A DNA stretch of 64,000 bases, taken from assembly GCA_964450685.1 (NCBI GenBank), contig CAYVDN010000004.1, forward strand, positions 44,051-108,050. The letters are read 5' to 3'. Positions 52,344-60,757 of the stretch are shown piece after piece. The position numbers and the translations under genes were made by a program. Numbering within the stretch: the first letter of the stretch is position 1; every line of letters begins with the position of its first letter. The stretch comes from JBAOHV01 sp964450685. Its GTDB lineage: Bacteria; Actinomycetota; Acidimicrobiia; Acidimicrobiales; Microtrichaceae. Under the pieces are notes generated by a model. It did no database searches, was not told where the DNA came from, and worked only from the letters and a program-made list of their open reading frames with translations.

Positions 52344-53633
52344 ATGCGGAGAGTGCAGTTGGCACGGGGGGTGCTGGTGATCAGTGCCTTCGCGCTGCTG
52401 GCCGGTGCGTGCAGCAGCGACGATTCGGCGGACGAGAGCACCACCACCACGGCATCGGAGAGCAGTGCTGATCGCGGCAATGTCGACGGGGCGCTGAAGC
52501 TCGGTGCGATGGTTCCCCAGACGGGTGACCTGAACACGATCGTCGAGTCTCTCGAGGAGCCGATCAAGATGGCCGTCGACGAGATCAACGCCGCCGACGG
52601 AGTGCTCGGCAAGCCGGTCGAGCTGGTGGTGGGCGACGACGGCACCAGCCCGACGGTGGCCGAGGCCACCTACGCCAAGCTGGTCAACACCGACAAGGTC
52701 GATGCGATCATCGGACCCGCTCCGTCCGGTGTGGCCGCCAAGCTCGCCGAGAAGATCGGTACGGACAAGGTCCCGACCTGCTCCGGATCGACGACCGCGG
52801 CGAACCTCGAAGGTGTTGCGGACGGCTACTTCTTCCGTACCGCTCCCGGTGACGATCTCCAGGGTCCGGCACTGGCCGAGCTCATCGCCGGTGAGAACAA
52901 CGCCAAAGTGGCGATCCTCGCCCGCAATGACGATTACGGCAAGGGCTTCAGCGAGTCGCTCGAGACCGCCCTCACCGAGGAGTCGGGTGTCGAGGTGACC
53001 CAGGTCGTGCTGTACAACCCCGAGTCGGGCTCCGGCTACGACGCTGATGTCGAGAAGGCCCTGGAAGGCTCACCAGACGCTGTGGCCGTCCTGGGCTTCA
53101 ATGATGACGGCGCGCAGATCATCACCGCGATGATCGGCAAGGACGCTGGACCTGACCAGATCAACATCTACACCGCTGATGGCATGCAGGGATCGTCCTT
53201 CGCCAAGACGGTGGACCCGTCCGACCTGTCGAAGGTCGCAGGGATCCGCGGCACAGCTCCCAGCTCCAACCCGCAGGGCGTCGAGCATCCTTTCACGGCC
53301 AAGTTCGCGGCGACCGGGATCGACACGATCTTCTCGGCCTACTACTACGACTGCACGATCCTGATGGCTCTAGCCGCCCAGGCCGGTGGTAGCGACGAGC
53401 CCGCTGACATCCAGGAGAACTTCGCCAAGAACCTCGAGGGTGACAACGACTGCCAGACGTACGCCGACTGCAAGGCGTTGTTGGGGGAGGGCAAGACCAT
53501 CCACTACCGGGGTGCGTCGTCCGCGTTCGAGAACTGGAACGTGATGCAGCCCGGAACGGGCGTCTACGACGTCTGGGAGTACGACTCCAACGGCGAGGTC
53601 CAGACCGAGGATCAGCAGATCTCGATTCCCTGA
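52344..53633 (+). CDS. Branched-chain-amino-acid type ABC substrate-binding lipoprotein
   Basis: This 429-aa lipoprotein has lipobox LLAGAC (Cys about 23) and a Thr-rich linker, followed by a Periplasmic_binding_6 (LivJ/LivK) fold: LGAMVPQTGDLNTIVESL, AIIGPAPSGVAAKLAEKI, KVPTCSGSTTAANLEG (ligand-binding Ser/Thr), VAILARNDDYGKGF and YYYDCTILMALAAQAGG. It delivers a small ligand, amino acid, amide, urea or aromatic acid, to the permease encoded by livHMGF. The gene is convergent with livF across a terminator, so it is transcribed separately, as often needed to make excess binding protein. Confidence 0.91.
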   Translation: MRRVQLARGVLVISAFALLAGACSSDDSADESTTTTASESSADRGNVDGALKLGAMVPQTGDLNTIVESLEEPIKMAVDEINAADGVLGKPVELVVGDDGTSPTVAEATYAKLVNTDKVDAIIGPAPSGVAAKLAEKIGTDKVPTCSGSTTAANLEGVADGYFFRTAPGDDLQGPALAELIAGENNAKVAILARNDDYGKGFSESLETALTEESGVEVTQVVLYNPESGSGYDADVEKALEGSPDAVAVLGFNDDGAQIITAMIGKDAGPDQINIYTADGMQGSSFAKTVDPSDLSKVAGIRGTAPSSNPQGVEHPFTAKFAATGIDTIFSAYYYDCTILMALAAQAGGSDEPADIQENFAKNLEGDNDCQTYADCKALLGEGKTIHYRGASSAFENWNVMQPGTGVYDVWEYDSNGEVQTEDQQISIP

Positions 53634-53657
53634 CCGGACCCGTCTTCGATTCGGTTC

Positions 53658-53685
53658 AGAGGCCCGGGCTCATGCCCGGGCCTCT
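53658..53685. terminator. Bidirectional terminator between binding-protein gene and livF
   Basis: A perfect 12-bp GC-rich stem AGAGGCCCGGGC/GCCCGGGCCTCT with a 4-nt loop (TCAT) lies between two convergent genes. It can stop transcription from both sides. Confidence 0.88.
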
Positions 53686-53704
53686 GCCGTTCACCGGGGC
53701 AGGG

Positions 53705-54436
53705 TCAGCGCGGTCGGGCCAGTGAGCCCAGGTAGAGCTCTACCACCGTCGGATCGTCCAGCAGATCGGCGCCGCGGCCCGTGTGGGCGACGACCCCCTG
53801 GTCCAGCACGTAGCCGCGGTCGCAGATGCGCAGCGCCTTGTGAGCGTTCTGCTCGACGATGAGGATCGACACGCCCTCGTCGTTGATCGCCGTGATCCGC
53901 TCGAACACCTCGTCCTGCATGGCAGGGGAGAGACCGGCGGACGGCTCGTCGAGCAGGAGCAACGACGGCTCCATCATCAGCGCTCGTCCCATCGCCAGGA
54001 TCTGGCGCTGGCCGCCCGACAGGGATTCCGCGCGTTGACCGCGGCGGTCTCCCAGCACCGGGAAGAGCTCGTAGATCTCCGCTCGTCTGGCAGCGAAGCG
54101 GTCAGGCCTGAGGAACACGCCCATGCGCAGGTTCTCCTCGACGCTGAGCGTTCCGAACACGTTGCGGACCTGTGGTACGTAGCCGACGCCGAGGCGAACC
54201 AGTTCGTGTCCGGCGGTGCCGGTGATGTCGTCACCGGCGAGGGTCACGGTGCCGGAGCGGATCGGGACGAGACCGAACACAGCCTTGATCAGCGTGGACT
54301 TGCCGGCTCCGTTCGGGCCGATGATGCCGACCATCTCTGCATGGCCGACATGGAGGGACGCGCCTCGCAGGATGTCGACACCCGGGACGTACCCGGCGAC
54401 GAGTTCGTGGACCTCGACGAGGTTGCCCGAGCTCAT
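53705..54436 (-). CDS. livF: Branched-chain-type ABC transporter ATPase LivF
   Basis: This 243-aa ATPase is the second of the two ATP-binding subunits. Motifs are GPNGAGKSTL (Walker A, about 39-48), YVPQVRNVFGTLSV (LivF hallmark), SLSGGQRQILAM (signature) and LLLLDEPSAGL (Walker B), followed by IVEQNAHKAL (H-loop in the liv type is shifted). Its ATG overlaps the livG stop by 4 bp. It is the last gene of livHMGF. Confidence 0.94.
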   Translation of the reverse strand: MSSGNLVEVHELVAGYVPGVDILRGASLHVGHAEMVGIIGPNGAGKSTLIKAVFGLVPIRSGTVTLAGDDITGTAGHELVRLGVGYVPQVRNVFGTLSVEENLRMGVFLRPDRFAARRAEIYELFPVLGDRRGQRAESLSGGQRQILAMGRALMMEPSLLLLDEPSAGLSPAMQDEVFERITAINDEGVSILIVEQNAHKALRICDRGYVLDQGVVAHTGRGADLLDDPTVVELYLGSLARPR

Positions 54437-55362
54437 GTCTGGTCCCCGTCGTGGAGGTGCGGCAGATCGGACAGCTCGACCTCCTCCATCGCATCCTCGA
54501 TCGCTGTTGCATCGGGATCGGCTGCCACCGGGTCGGCGGTCTCGTCAGCGACCGGAGCGTCACGTGAGCCTTGCCGCTCGTGGTCACGCAGATCGGCGCT
54601 CGACCCACCCAGATATGCGTCCACGACCCGTGGGTCGGCGGCGACCTGGCCGGGTGTGCCCGACGCGATGATCGATCCTTCCGCCATGCAGACCACCAGG
54701 TCGGACACGGCCGACACGACGTCCATGTCGTGCTCGACGAAAAGCACGGTTATGCCCTCTCCGGGTAGCTCGGCGATCTTGTCGAGCAACGCCTGGCGCA
54801 GGGCAGGGTTCACCCCCGCCATCGGCTCGTCGAGCATCAACAGCGTCGGTGACGCCATTACTGCTCGTGCCAGGTCCAGGAGCTTGCGTTGCCCGCCCGA
54901 GAGGGTCCCCGCCAAGTCGCTCGCCTTGGCTCCGAGCCCGACCCAGTCGACCAGCTCGCGGGCGCGCTCCTCGAGCAACGACTCCTGTGACCTCCACGAC
55001 CACGGGAACACCGAGCGCAGCAGCTGTTCGCCGCGCTGGTCCTGGGCGCCCAAACGGACGTTGTCCACCACGCTCAGGCGTGGGAAGACCCGAGCGGACT
55101 GGAAGGTGCGGATCATCCCCGCCCGGGCGATCGCGTACGCCGGCCGCCCGGCCAAGTCCTGGCCCTCGAAGTTCCATGTCCCGCCGTCAGCTCTCTCGAA
55201 CCCGGTCAGCACGTTGAAGAACGTCGTCTTGCCGGCGCCGTTCGGCCCGATCAGCGCGACGATCGTGCCACGCTCGATCTCGAAGTGCTCCACGTCGACG
55301 GCGCGCACACCGCCGAACGAGCGGTGCACGCCCTCGGCTCGGAGGATGACGTCAGTGGTCAC
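54433..55362 (-). CDS. livG: Branched-chain-type ABC transporter ATPase LivG, with C-terminal extension
   Basis: This 309-aa ATPase has GPNGAGKTTFFNVLTGF (Walker A), GMIRTFQSARVFPRLSV (LivG hallmark), TLSGGQRKLLDLARAVM (signature), LLMLDEPMAGVNP and FVEHDMDVV. LivG is normally about 255 aa; here about 50 extra acidic residues follow YLGGSSAD, ending ELSDLPHLHDGDQT. The GTG start overlaps the livM stop by 11 bp. The tail may be a regulatory or docking segment. Confidence 0.93.
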   Translation of the reverse strand: MTTDVILRAEGVHRSFGGVRAVDVEHFEIERGTIVALIGPNGAGKTTFFNVLTGFERADGGTWNFEGQDLAGRPAYAIARAGMIRTFQSARVFPRLSVVDNVRLGAQDQRGEQLLRSVFPWSWRSQESLLEERARELVDWVGLGAKASDLAGTLSGGQRKLLDLARAVMASPTLLMLDEPMAGVNPALRQALLDKIAELPGEGITVLFVEHDMDVVSAVSDLVVCMAEGSIIASGTPGQVAADPRVVDAYLGGSSADLRDHERQGSRDAPVADETADPVAADPDATAIEDAMEEVELSDLPHLHDGDQT

Positions 55363-56335
55363 CGATCTGAGCCTCCTCCTTGTTGCCCAGCAGTCCCTGG
55401 GGTCGGAAGACCAACAGCAGGACCACGGCCACACCGACCGCCACGTAGCGGATGGCGCCGGTGTCGGTCGATTCCAGGAACCACCATCCCTCGGTTCCGA
55501 TCGCCTGGGTGAGCAGCCCGTTGAACAGGGCTATCGCGAACCAGAACACCATCGCTCCCAGCGGCGGTCCGAACACCGTGGCGACACCGCCGAGGATGAC
55601 CACCAGGTACCAGTTGAAGGTCGTCTGGGCCAGGAAGAAGTCGGGTTTTACGAATCCGCCGTCGAACGTGAAGAGGATTCCTGCCATTCCGCCGATGACA
55701 GAACCGATGACGAACGCCTGGAGCTTCATCGAGAAGACGTTCTTGCCGAGCGCCCTGGTCGCCTCCTCGTCCTCGCGGACCGCCTTGAGCAGACGCCCCC
55801 ACGGGCTGCGGGTCAGCGACCAGACGAGCAGGCACGCGAGAGCGACCAGCGACCAGCCGACGATCATCGTGAAGAGTGTGTTCTGGTTGTAGGTGAGCGA
55901 GCCGATGCCGTAGCGGCCCGGTGGGATCGGGTTGATCGCGTAGAAGTCAGCCGCGACGCCGGTGATGCCGATAGGTCCGCCGGTGACGGACTGGGTCCGG
56001 TTCGAGTTGATCACCACGCGGATGATCTCGGCGACCGAGATCGTGGCGATGGCCAGGTAGTCGGCACGAAGTCGCAGCGTCGGCATGCCCATGAGCAGAC
56101 CCAGGAGACCCGCCGCCAGTATGCCGACGACGATGCCGACCCAGAGCGACCCGCCGTTGTCGACGACGATCGCCGCGCCGTAAGCACCGACCATCGCCGA
56201 GGCGACGTGGCCGAAGTTCAACAGCCCTGCGTAGCCGAACTGGAGGTTGAGTCCGACTGCCGCCAGGGCGTAGTAGGCGCCCTGGACGCCGAGTGCCTCG
56301 CGGATTCCGTCGATGATTGCCGAGCCCAGGTTCAT
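55352..56335 (-). CDS. livM: Branched-chain-type ABC transporter permease LivM
   Basis: This 327-aa permease has about 8-9 membrane helices. Family landmarks are LQFGYAGLLNFGHVASAMVG, LRLRADYLAIATISVAEI, TGGPIGI, and the ATPase-contact loop SPWGRLLKAVREDEEATRALG. ATG at 56335 overlaps the livH stop by 4 bp (ATGA); the longer open frame upstream is within livH and rejected. With LivH it forms the channel. Confidence 0.94.
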   Translation of the reverse strand: MNLGSAIIDGIREALGVQGAYYALAAVGLNLQFGYAGLLNFGHVASAMVGAYGAAIVVDNGGSLWVGIVVGILAAGLLGLLMGMPTLRLRADYLAIATISVAEIIRVVINSNRTQSVTGGPIGITGVAADFYAINPIPPGRYGIGSLTYNQNTLFTMIVGWSLVALACLLVWSLTRSPWGRLLKAVREDEEATRALGKNVFSMKLQAFVIGSVIGGMAGILFTFDGGFVKPDFFLAQTTFNWYLVVILGGVATVFGPPLGAMVFWFAIALFNGLLTQAIGTEGWWFLESTDTGAIRYVAVGVAVVLLLVFRPQGLLGNKEEAQIGDH

Positions 56336-57696
56336 GCGGTCCTCGCCCTGACGCCGAAGACGCCCTGTGGCCTGATCAGAAGCACGGCGATCAGGGTCGC
56401 CAGGGCTACGACGATCTTCAGGTCCGCGTCGAGCCACAGCGTCGAGAGGTCCGACACGATCCCCACGAAAAGTCCTCCGAACATCGCGCCGAAGGTCGTG
56501 CCCAGTCCGCCCAGCAGCACGGCAGCGAACATGATCAGCAGCAGGCGCTGCCCCATCGAGTAGCCGACCGCTTCGCTCGACCCCATCATCACGCCGGCCA
56601 GCCCCGCCATGGCTCCCGACATGGTCCACACGATCAGCACCACCCGCTTGTCGTCGATGCCCGACGCCACCGACAGGTCCCGGTTGTCAGAAACGGCACG
56701 GATCGCGGTGCCCAGCCGCGCCCGCTGGAGGAACAGTCCGACTGCGATGAGCGCGGCTGCAGCGACGAGAGAGATGACCAGGTCCTTCGGGCGCAGCGCC
56801 ACCGGCCCGAAGTGCAGCGACGGTGCCTGTGCCGCGTACTGCGAGTACTGCTTGGTGCTGGATCCGAACACGGCGCTGAACATGTACCGGAAGGCGAACG
56901 CCAGGCCGATCGAGACGACCATCTGCGACACCACCGGCATGCCCCGTCTGCGCAGGGGTCGGTAGACGCCGAGTTCGAACGACGCACCGAACGCACTCGT
57001 GGCGATGACCGCCCCGAGGGTCGCGATCATCAGCGGCAGACCGAGCCCACCCGAGGGCGAGTTGAGGTACCAGGCCACGATCGCGCCGAATGCCAGCAAC
57101 TCCCCGTGCGCGAAGTTGGTCAGCCCGGTGGTCCCGAAGATCAGCGACAGCCCGACCGCCGCCAGCGCGATCACAAGGCCCAGACGGACCCCGCTGGCGA
57201 GCAGGCTCGCCACCCGCTCAGGCGTCGAGGAGCCGGACCGCTCGGTCGAGGTGCCCTTCGTCTCGAGCCGGAAGATGACCGACCTGTCGCTCCCCCCGCG
57301 CACACGAGGCGAGAGCTCCGAAGGCGCTCCCTCCGCGATGACGACGTCGTCCGGCAGCGTCGAGCGTTCCAAGCTGACGTCGTAGGTGCCCGCACCGGGA
57401 ACCACTACCACGGCCACTCCGTCGGCGTCCGAGGCCGCCCGGCCGATCTCGCTGCCATCCAACGACACGACCATCTCGACACCTTCGACCGGAGCTCGGT
57501 CGTCGCCGACGGTGAGCGTCGCGACGATCCGCGTCGACTGCACCGTTGTCGATGGTACGGCTGTCGATGGCGCGGCTGTCGTGGTGGTTCCTTCCTGGGC
57601 CGACGCCGAGCTGTTGGCCCCGATCCCCACGAGCGCTGCGAGCAACACCGAGCACAACACGGCGAGTCGAGTTGTGGCGTGGGCCCTGTGCAGCAT
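56332..57696 (-). CDS. livH: LivH permease fused to an N-terminal extracellular regulatory-like domain
   Basis: This protein is 454 aa; LivH is usually about 290. It begins with a signal peptide (about 1-33; LAVLCSVLLAALVGIGANSS), a Thr/Pro-rich linker, then a beta-sandwich of carboxypeptidase-regulatory type (about 50-140; PVEGVEMVVSLDGSEIG, VPGAGTYDVSLERST). From about 168 it is a normal LivH: AAVGLSLIFGTTGLTNFAHG, LGTAIRAVSDNRDLSVASGI and MFAAVLLGGLGTTFGAMFGG. The external domain could position the binding protein or anchor to the wall. It is the first gene of livHMGF, 50 bp from the divergent glycosidase gene. Confidence 0.9.
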   Translation of the reverse strand: MLHRAHATTRLAVLCSVLLAALVGIGANSSASAQEGTTTTAAPSTAVPSTTVQSTRIVATLTVGDDRAPVEGVEMVVSLDGSEIGRAASDADGVAVVVVPGAGTYDVSLERSTLPDDVVIAEGAPSELSPRVRGGSDRSVIFRLETKGTSTERSGSSTPERVASLLASGVRLGLVIALAAVGLSLIFGTTGLTNFAHGELLAFGAIVAWYLNSPSGGLGLPLMIATLGAVIATSAFGASFELGVYRPLRRRGMPVVSQMVVSIGLAFAFRYMFSAVFGSSTKQYSQYAAQAPSLHFGPVALRPKDLVISLVAAAALIAVGLFLQRARLGTAIRAVSDNRDLSVASGIDDKRVVLIVWTMSGAMAGLAGVMMGSSEAVGYSMGQRLLLIMFAAVLLGGLGTTFGAMFGGLFVGIVSDLSTLWLDADLKIVVALATLIAVLLIRPQGVFGVRARTA

Positions 57697-57746
57697 CGCG
57701 CCGCAGTGTAGGTAAGTCGGCCGCCGCGTGGTGGAAGACTGCGCCG

Positions 57747-60101
57747 ATGCCCGACGACATCGACCTCTCCGGACATCGCCTCGACGCTGCCGGCGGTCTC
57801 AGCGCTGTCGTCGCCGACGGTGCTGTGCGAATCTCCTGGGCCGGTCATGACGACTGGTTCGGCCCGGGTGGATTCCGGATCGGTGATCGCGTCGTCCCGC
57901 TCGACGACCCGCGCAACATCAGGGGTGTGGACGACCTGGGGGAGTGGAAGGCATCGATCTGGCTGGCCGACCGGAGCGCATCGCCCCGGATCGACGCGTC
58001 GCTCGCCGCCTACGAAGACCAGCCGCTGCTGGTCTTCTCGCTCCGTGCACCAGTCGGTGTCGACGACGGACTTGCCACCGCGGAGTTCGCCTCGCCCTGT
58101 GTCTCCTGGCCGGTGTTCGACCCTTCGGCACGGCTGGCGGGTGGCGTGCCGGACGACGCGTCGGCGTTCGGCTACCAGTACATGGAGTTCGCGCTGCCCA
58201 CCGCGTCGGACGTCGGTTTCGCCGGGTGGACGTTCTGGCCGTTCCGCCCATCGGTGGTGATGCCAATGTTGTGCATCGCCGATGCAGGCGCCCTGCTGTT
58301 GGCGCCGCTCGACGAGTTCCACGAGCAGATCATCGCCGTCGCCGCCGACCCGGAGCATTCGTCCGACGGCATCCGTTGTGGCTGGCATGGTGATCTGACA
58401 TCGGTGCCGCGGGGCTTCGGAACGGAGCTCGCCTTGGTCGGTGGAACGGATGCGCGTGACTGCCTGGACCGATGGGCGCAGCTGCTGGTCGACCGGGCGG
58501 GCACCCACCGGCTGCCGCGTGGGATCGACGCCCTCGGGTCGCACGTCTCCTACTGGACCGACAACGGCGCCGCCTACTGGTACCGCACAGAACCCTCCCC
58601 TGATGGCGACGGCCGTCGGAGCGTCACCGAGACCCTGGTCGACACGCTGGCCGACCTGCGCGTACGCGACGTGCCCTTCAAAGCAGTGCAGCTGGACTCG
58701 TGGTTCTACCCGCACCGGGCCATCAGGCCGTTCGACACCGACGCCTGGGACGTGCCACCCACCGGATTGTCGCGTTGGGAAGCGCGCGACGACATCCTTC
58801 CCGGCGGCATCGCAGAGCTGCGTCGGGAGATGGGTGAACCGCCGCTCGTCGCACACTGCCGCCACCTGTCGTCCGACTCGCCGTATCTCGCCGACCATGA
58901 GTGCTGGGTCGACGGCGAGTACGCACACCCCGTGGATGTCTCGCTGTACGAGCGCTACCTGGACCAGGCCGTCTCCTGGGGTGTCCAGACCTTCGAGCAC
59001 GACTGGCTGGTCGAGTGCTTCCTCGGGGTACGGGGATTGCGCGAGCAGCCGGGCCGGGCGCGTCGCTGGCAGGAGGACCTTGACGACGCGCTCGCAAAGC
59101 GGGGTATGACCGCTCAGTGGTGCATGGCGACCCCGGCCGACATCATGGCCACGACGCATCTGAGCCAGGTGACCTCCATCCGCACATCGGGTGATCATGG
59201 ATACCTGGTACCGCCGGAGCTGTTGTGGGCGTGGTTCCTCTACACCAACGCGCTGGCGCGCCCGCTGGGTCTGTGGCCGTACAAGGACGTGTTCCGCAGC
59301 GATGGTCATGGGGGCAGTACCGATCCTGCAGCAGAGGCGGCGCTAGCGGCGCTGTCGGCCGGGCCGGTCGGCATCGGCGACCCGCTCGGCGCTGCATCCA
59401 GGGAGCTGGTGCTGCGCACCGCAAGGGCCGACGGTCTGCTCGTGGCTCCCGACGCACCGATCGCGGCGATAGGACGATGCTTCGCCCGCCACGGTGTGCT
59501 CGAACCGGAACTGGTCGTCGGTGCCAGCCACAGCGTCCACCGCGCCGGTCGATGGTCGTACGTGGTGACCATGCACTGCCACGACGGCAGCGGGGCGCTC
59601 ACGACCGTCCTGAGGCTGCCCGACCTGGGCCAGGACGCACCTGCCGATTCCACGGGAGCGCCCGTCCGTAGCGCTGCGGTGCTCGACTGGTTGAGCAGAA
59701 CCGTCGGGCTCGTCGACACCGAGGTCCACGCCGACGGACTGCCCATCGAGATCGAACCGAAGGGCTGGGCGCTGCACGTCTTCGCCCCGCTGCTTCTCGA
59801 CGACCGCCTGGCGGTGTTCGGGGACGCCACGCGTTACGCGACCGCGGGCCGTCAGTTGGTCAGCGACGTGGAGGAGCGTGAAGGTGCAGTGCGGGTACGA
59901 CTGGCCGGAGCCTCGGAGCGGGTGGTCCTTGTCGGCTGGTCGAACGCCCAGGTCGTGACGGCACGGGTCTGCTCCGGTCCTGGCATGTCTGCGACCTGTG
60001 ACGAGGTTGCCATGGACGTGGTCGACGGCCGCTGGGAACTGGTTGTGGATCTACCTCCCGAGCCGGGCTCGGCGACCGTCGACCTGCGTCCGGCGCGCTG
60101 A
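57747..60101 (+). CDS. GH36-like alpha-galactosidase/raffinose-synthase family protein
   Basis: This 784-aa cytoplasmic protein (no signal) has an N-terminal beta-supersandwich (about 1-270), a TIM barrel (about 270-560) and a C-terminal beta domain. In the barrel, AVQLDSWFYPH (Asp317), FEHDWLVECF (Asp419, candidate nucleophile) and IRTSGDHGY (Asp483, candidate acid/base) stand at the ends of consecutive strands in the clan GH-D order. It is divergent from typical GH36 and the substrate is not known. It is divergent from livH across 50 bp and followed by a methyltransferase gene on the other strand. An alternative is a related GH31/GH-D family. Confidence 0.7.
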   Translation: MPDDIDLSGHRLDAAGGLSAVVADGAVRISWAGHDDWFGPGGFRIGDRVVPLDDPRNIRGVDDLGEWKASIWLADRSASPRIDASLAAYEDQPLLVFSLRAPVGVDDGLATAEFASPCVSWPVFDPSARLAGGVPDDASAFGYQYMEFALPTASDVGFAGWTFWPFRPSVVMPMLCIADAGALLLAPLDEFHEQIIAVAADPEHSSDGIRCGWHGDLTSVPRGFGTELALVGGTDARDCLDRWAQLLVDRAGTHRLPRGIDALGSHVSYWTDNGAAYWYRTEPSPDGDGRRSVTETLVDTLADLRVRDVPFKAVQLDSWFYPHRAIRPFDTDAWDVPPTGLSRWEARDDILPGGIAELRREMGEPPLVAHCRHLSSDSPYLADHECWVDGEYAHPVDVSLYERYLDQAVSWGVQTFEHDWLVECFLGVRGLREQPGRARRWQEDLDDALAKRGMTAQWCMATPADIMATTHLSQVTSIRTSGDHGYLVPPELLWAWFLYTNALARPLGLWPYKDVFRSDGHGGSTDPAAEAALAALSAGPVGIGDPLGAASRELVLRTARADGLLVAPDAPIAAIGRCFARHGVLEPELVVGASHSVHRAGRWSYVVTMHCHDGSGALTTVLRLPDLGQDAPADSTGAPVRSAAVLDWLSRTVGLVDTEVHADGLPIEIEPKGWALHVFAPLLLDDRLAVFGDATRYATAGRQLVSDVEEREGAVRVRLAGASERVVLVGWSNAQVVTARVCSGPGMSATCDEVAMDVVDGRWELVVDLPPEPGSATVDLRPAR

Positions 60102-60117
60102 GCTCCGGCCCGGCGGA

Positions 60118-60738
60118 TCACCCGGGCAGGCGGACCGCGTGGCCGAGGGTGAAGTACGACATCGGCTTGGGTCCCCGGACGTAACGCCGTTCGACGGACT
60201 CCACCGCGAAGCCGGCGTCGCTGACCATCGACTCGGCGTCACGGGTCAGGTGACAGCCACCGCCGAGGCGGTGCTGCACCGGCTCCAGTCGACGCTGCCA
60301 ACGCCTGACCGACTCGTCGGGTGCCCGGCCGTGCTCCAGGAAGTGGAATCGTCCACCCGGTCGGAGGACACGGTGCACCTCGGCGAGTGCCGCGGAGACG
60401 TCCGGGATGGTGCACAGGGTGAAAGTGGCCAACGCCCCGTCGCAGCTGGCGTCGTCGATCGGTATGCGCTGACCGTCGATCCCGACGAACTCCACTTGTG
60501 CGGTGGAAGCGTCGCAGCGGGGCAGGGATCGTTCGCGGGCCAAGGCCGACGGCTCGACGGCGAGAACCGTGGTCACCTCGGGCGGGTACAGGGGTGCGTT
60601 GAAACCCGACCCGAACCCGATCTCGACGACAGTGCCGGACAGCCCCTCGACGGTCCTGCGCCTGTAGCGGTCCATCCCCTTGTTGCCGCAGGTCACCTCG
60701 ATGATCCTCGGCAGGACCCTGTCCTCGTACCAGCCCAT
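60118..60738 (-). CDS. Class I SAM-dependent methyltransferase
   Basis: This 206-aa methyltransferase has motif I VVEIGFGSGFN (about 36-46), the adenine region GIDGQRIPIDDASCDGAL and HRVLRPGGRFHFLEHG (post-motif III), in the UbiE/COQ5-like arrangement Methyltransf_11. The start MGWYEDRVLP follows GGAG by six bases; a longer frame is rejected. It probably modifies a small molecule or lipid; the next gene upstream is an acyl-CoA ligase, 20 bp away, so they are likely co-transcribed. Confidence 0.87.
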   Translation of the reverse strand: MGWYEDRVLPRIIEVTCGNKGMDRYRRRTVEGLSGTVVEIGFGSGFNAPLYPPEVTTVLAVEPSALARERSLPRCDASTAQVEFVGIDGQRIPIDDASCDGALATFTLCTIPDVSAALAEVHRVLRPGGRFHFLEHGRAPDESVRRWQRRLEPVQHRLGGGCHLTRDAESMVSDAGFAVESVERRYVRGPKPMSYFTLGHAVRLPG

Positions 60739-60757
60739 CAGCGTCTCCTCGGGGGAC

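Noticed and set aside
53783..56563. 926-codon plus-strand open frame
   Set aside because: It lies antisense to livF, livG and livM, whose proteins carry all family motifs. Its composition (Arg, Asp, His, Gln-rich) is that of a GC-rich shadow frame.
57405..59309. 634-codon minus-strand open frame
   Set aside because: Antisense to the GH36-like gene; no recognisable domain and shadow-like composition.
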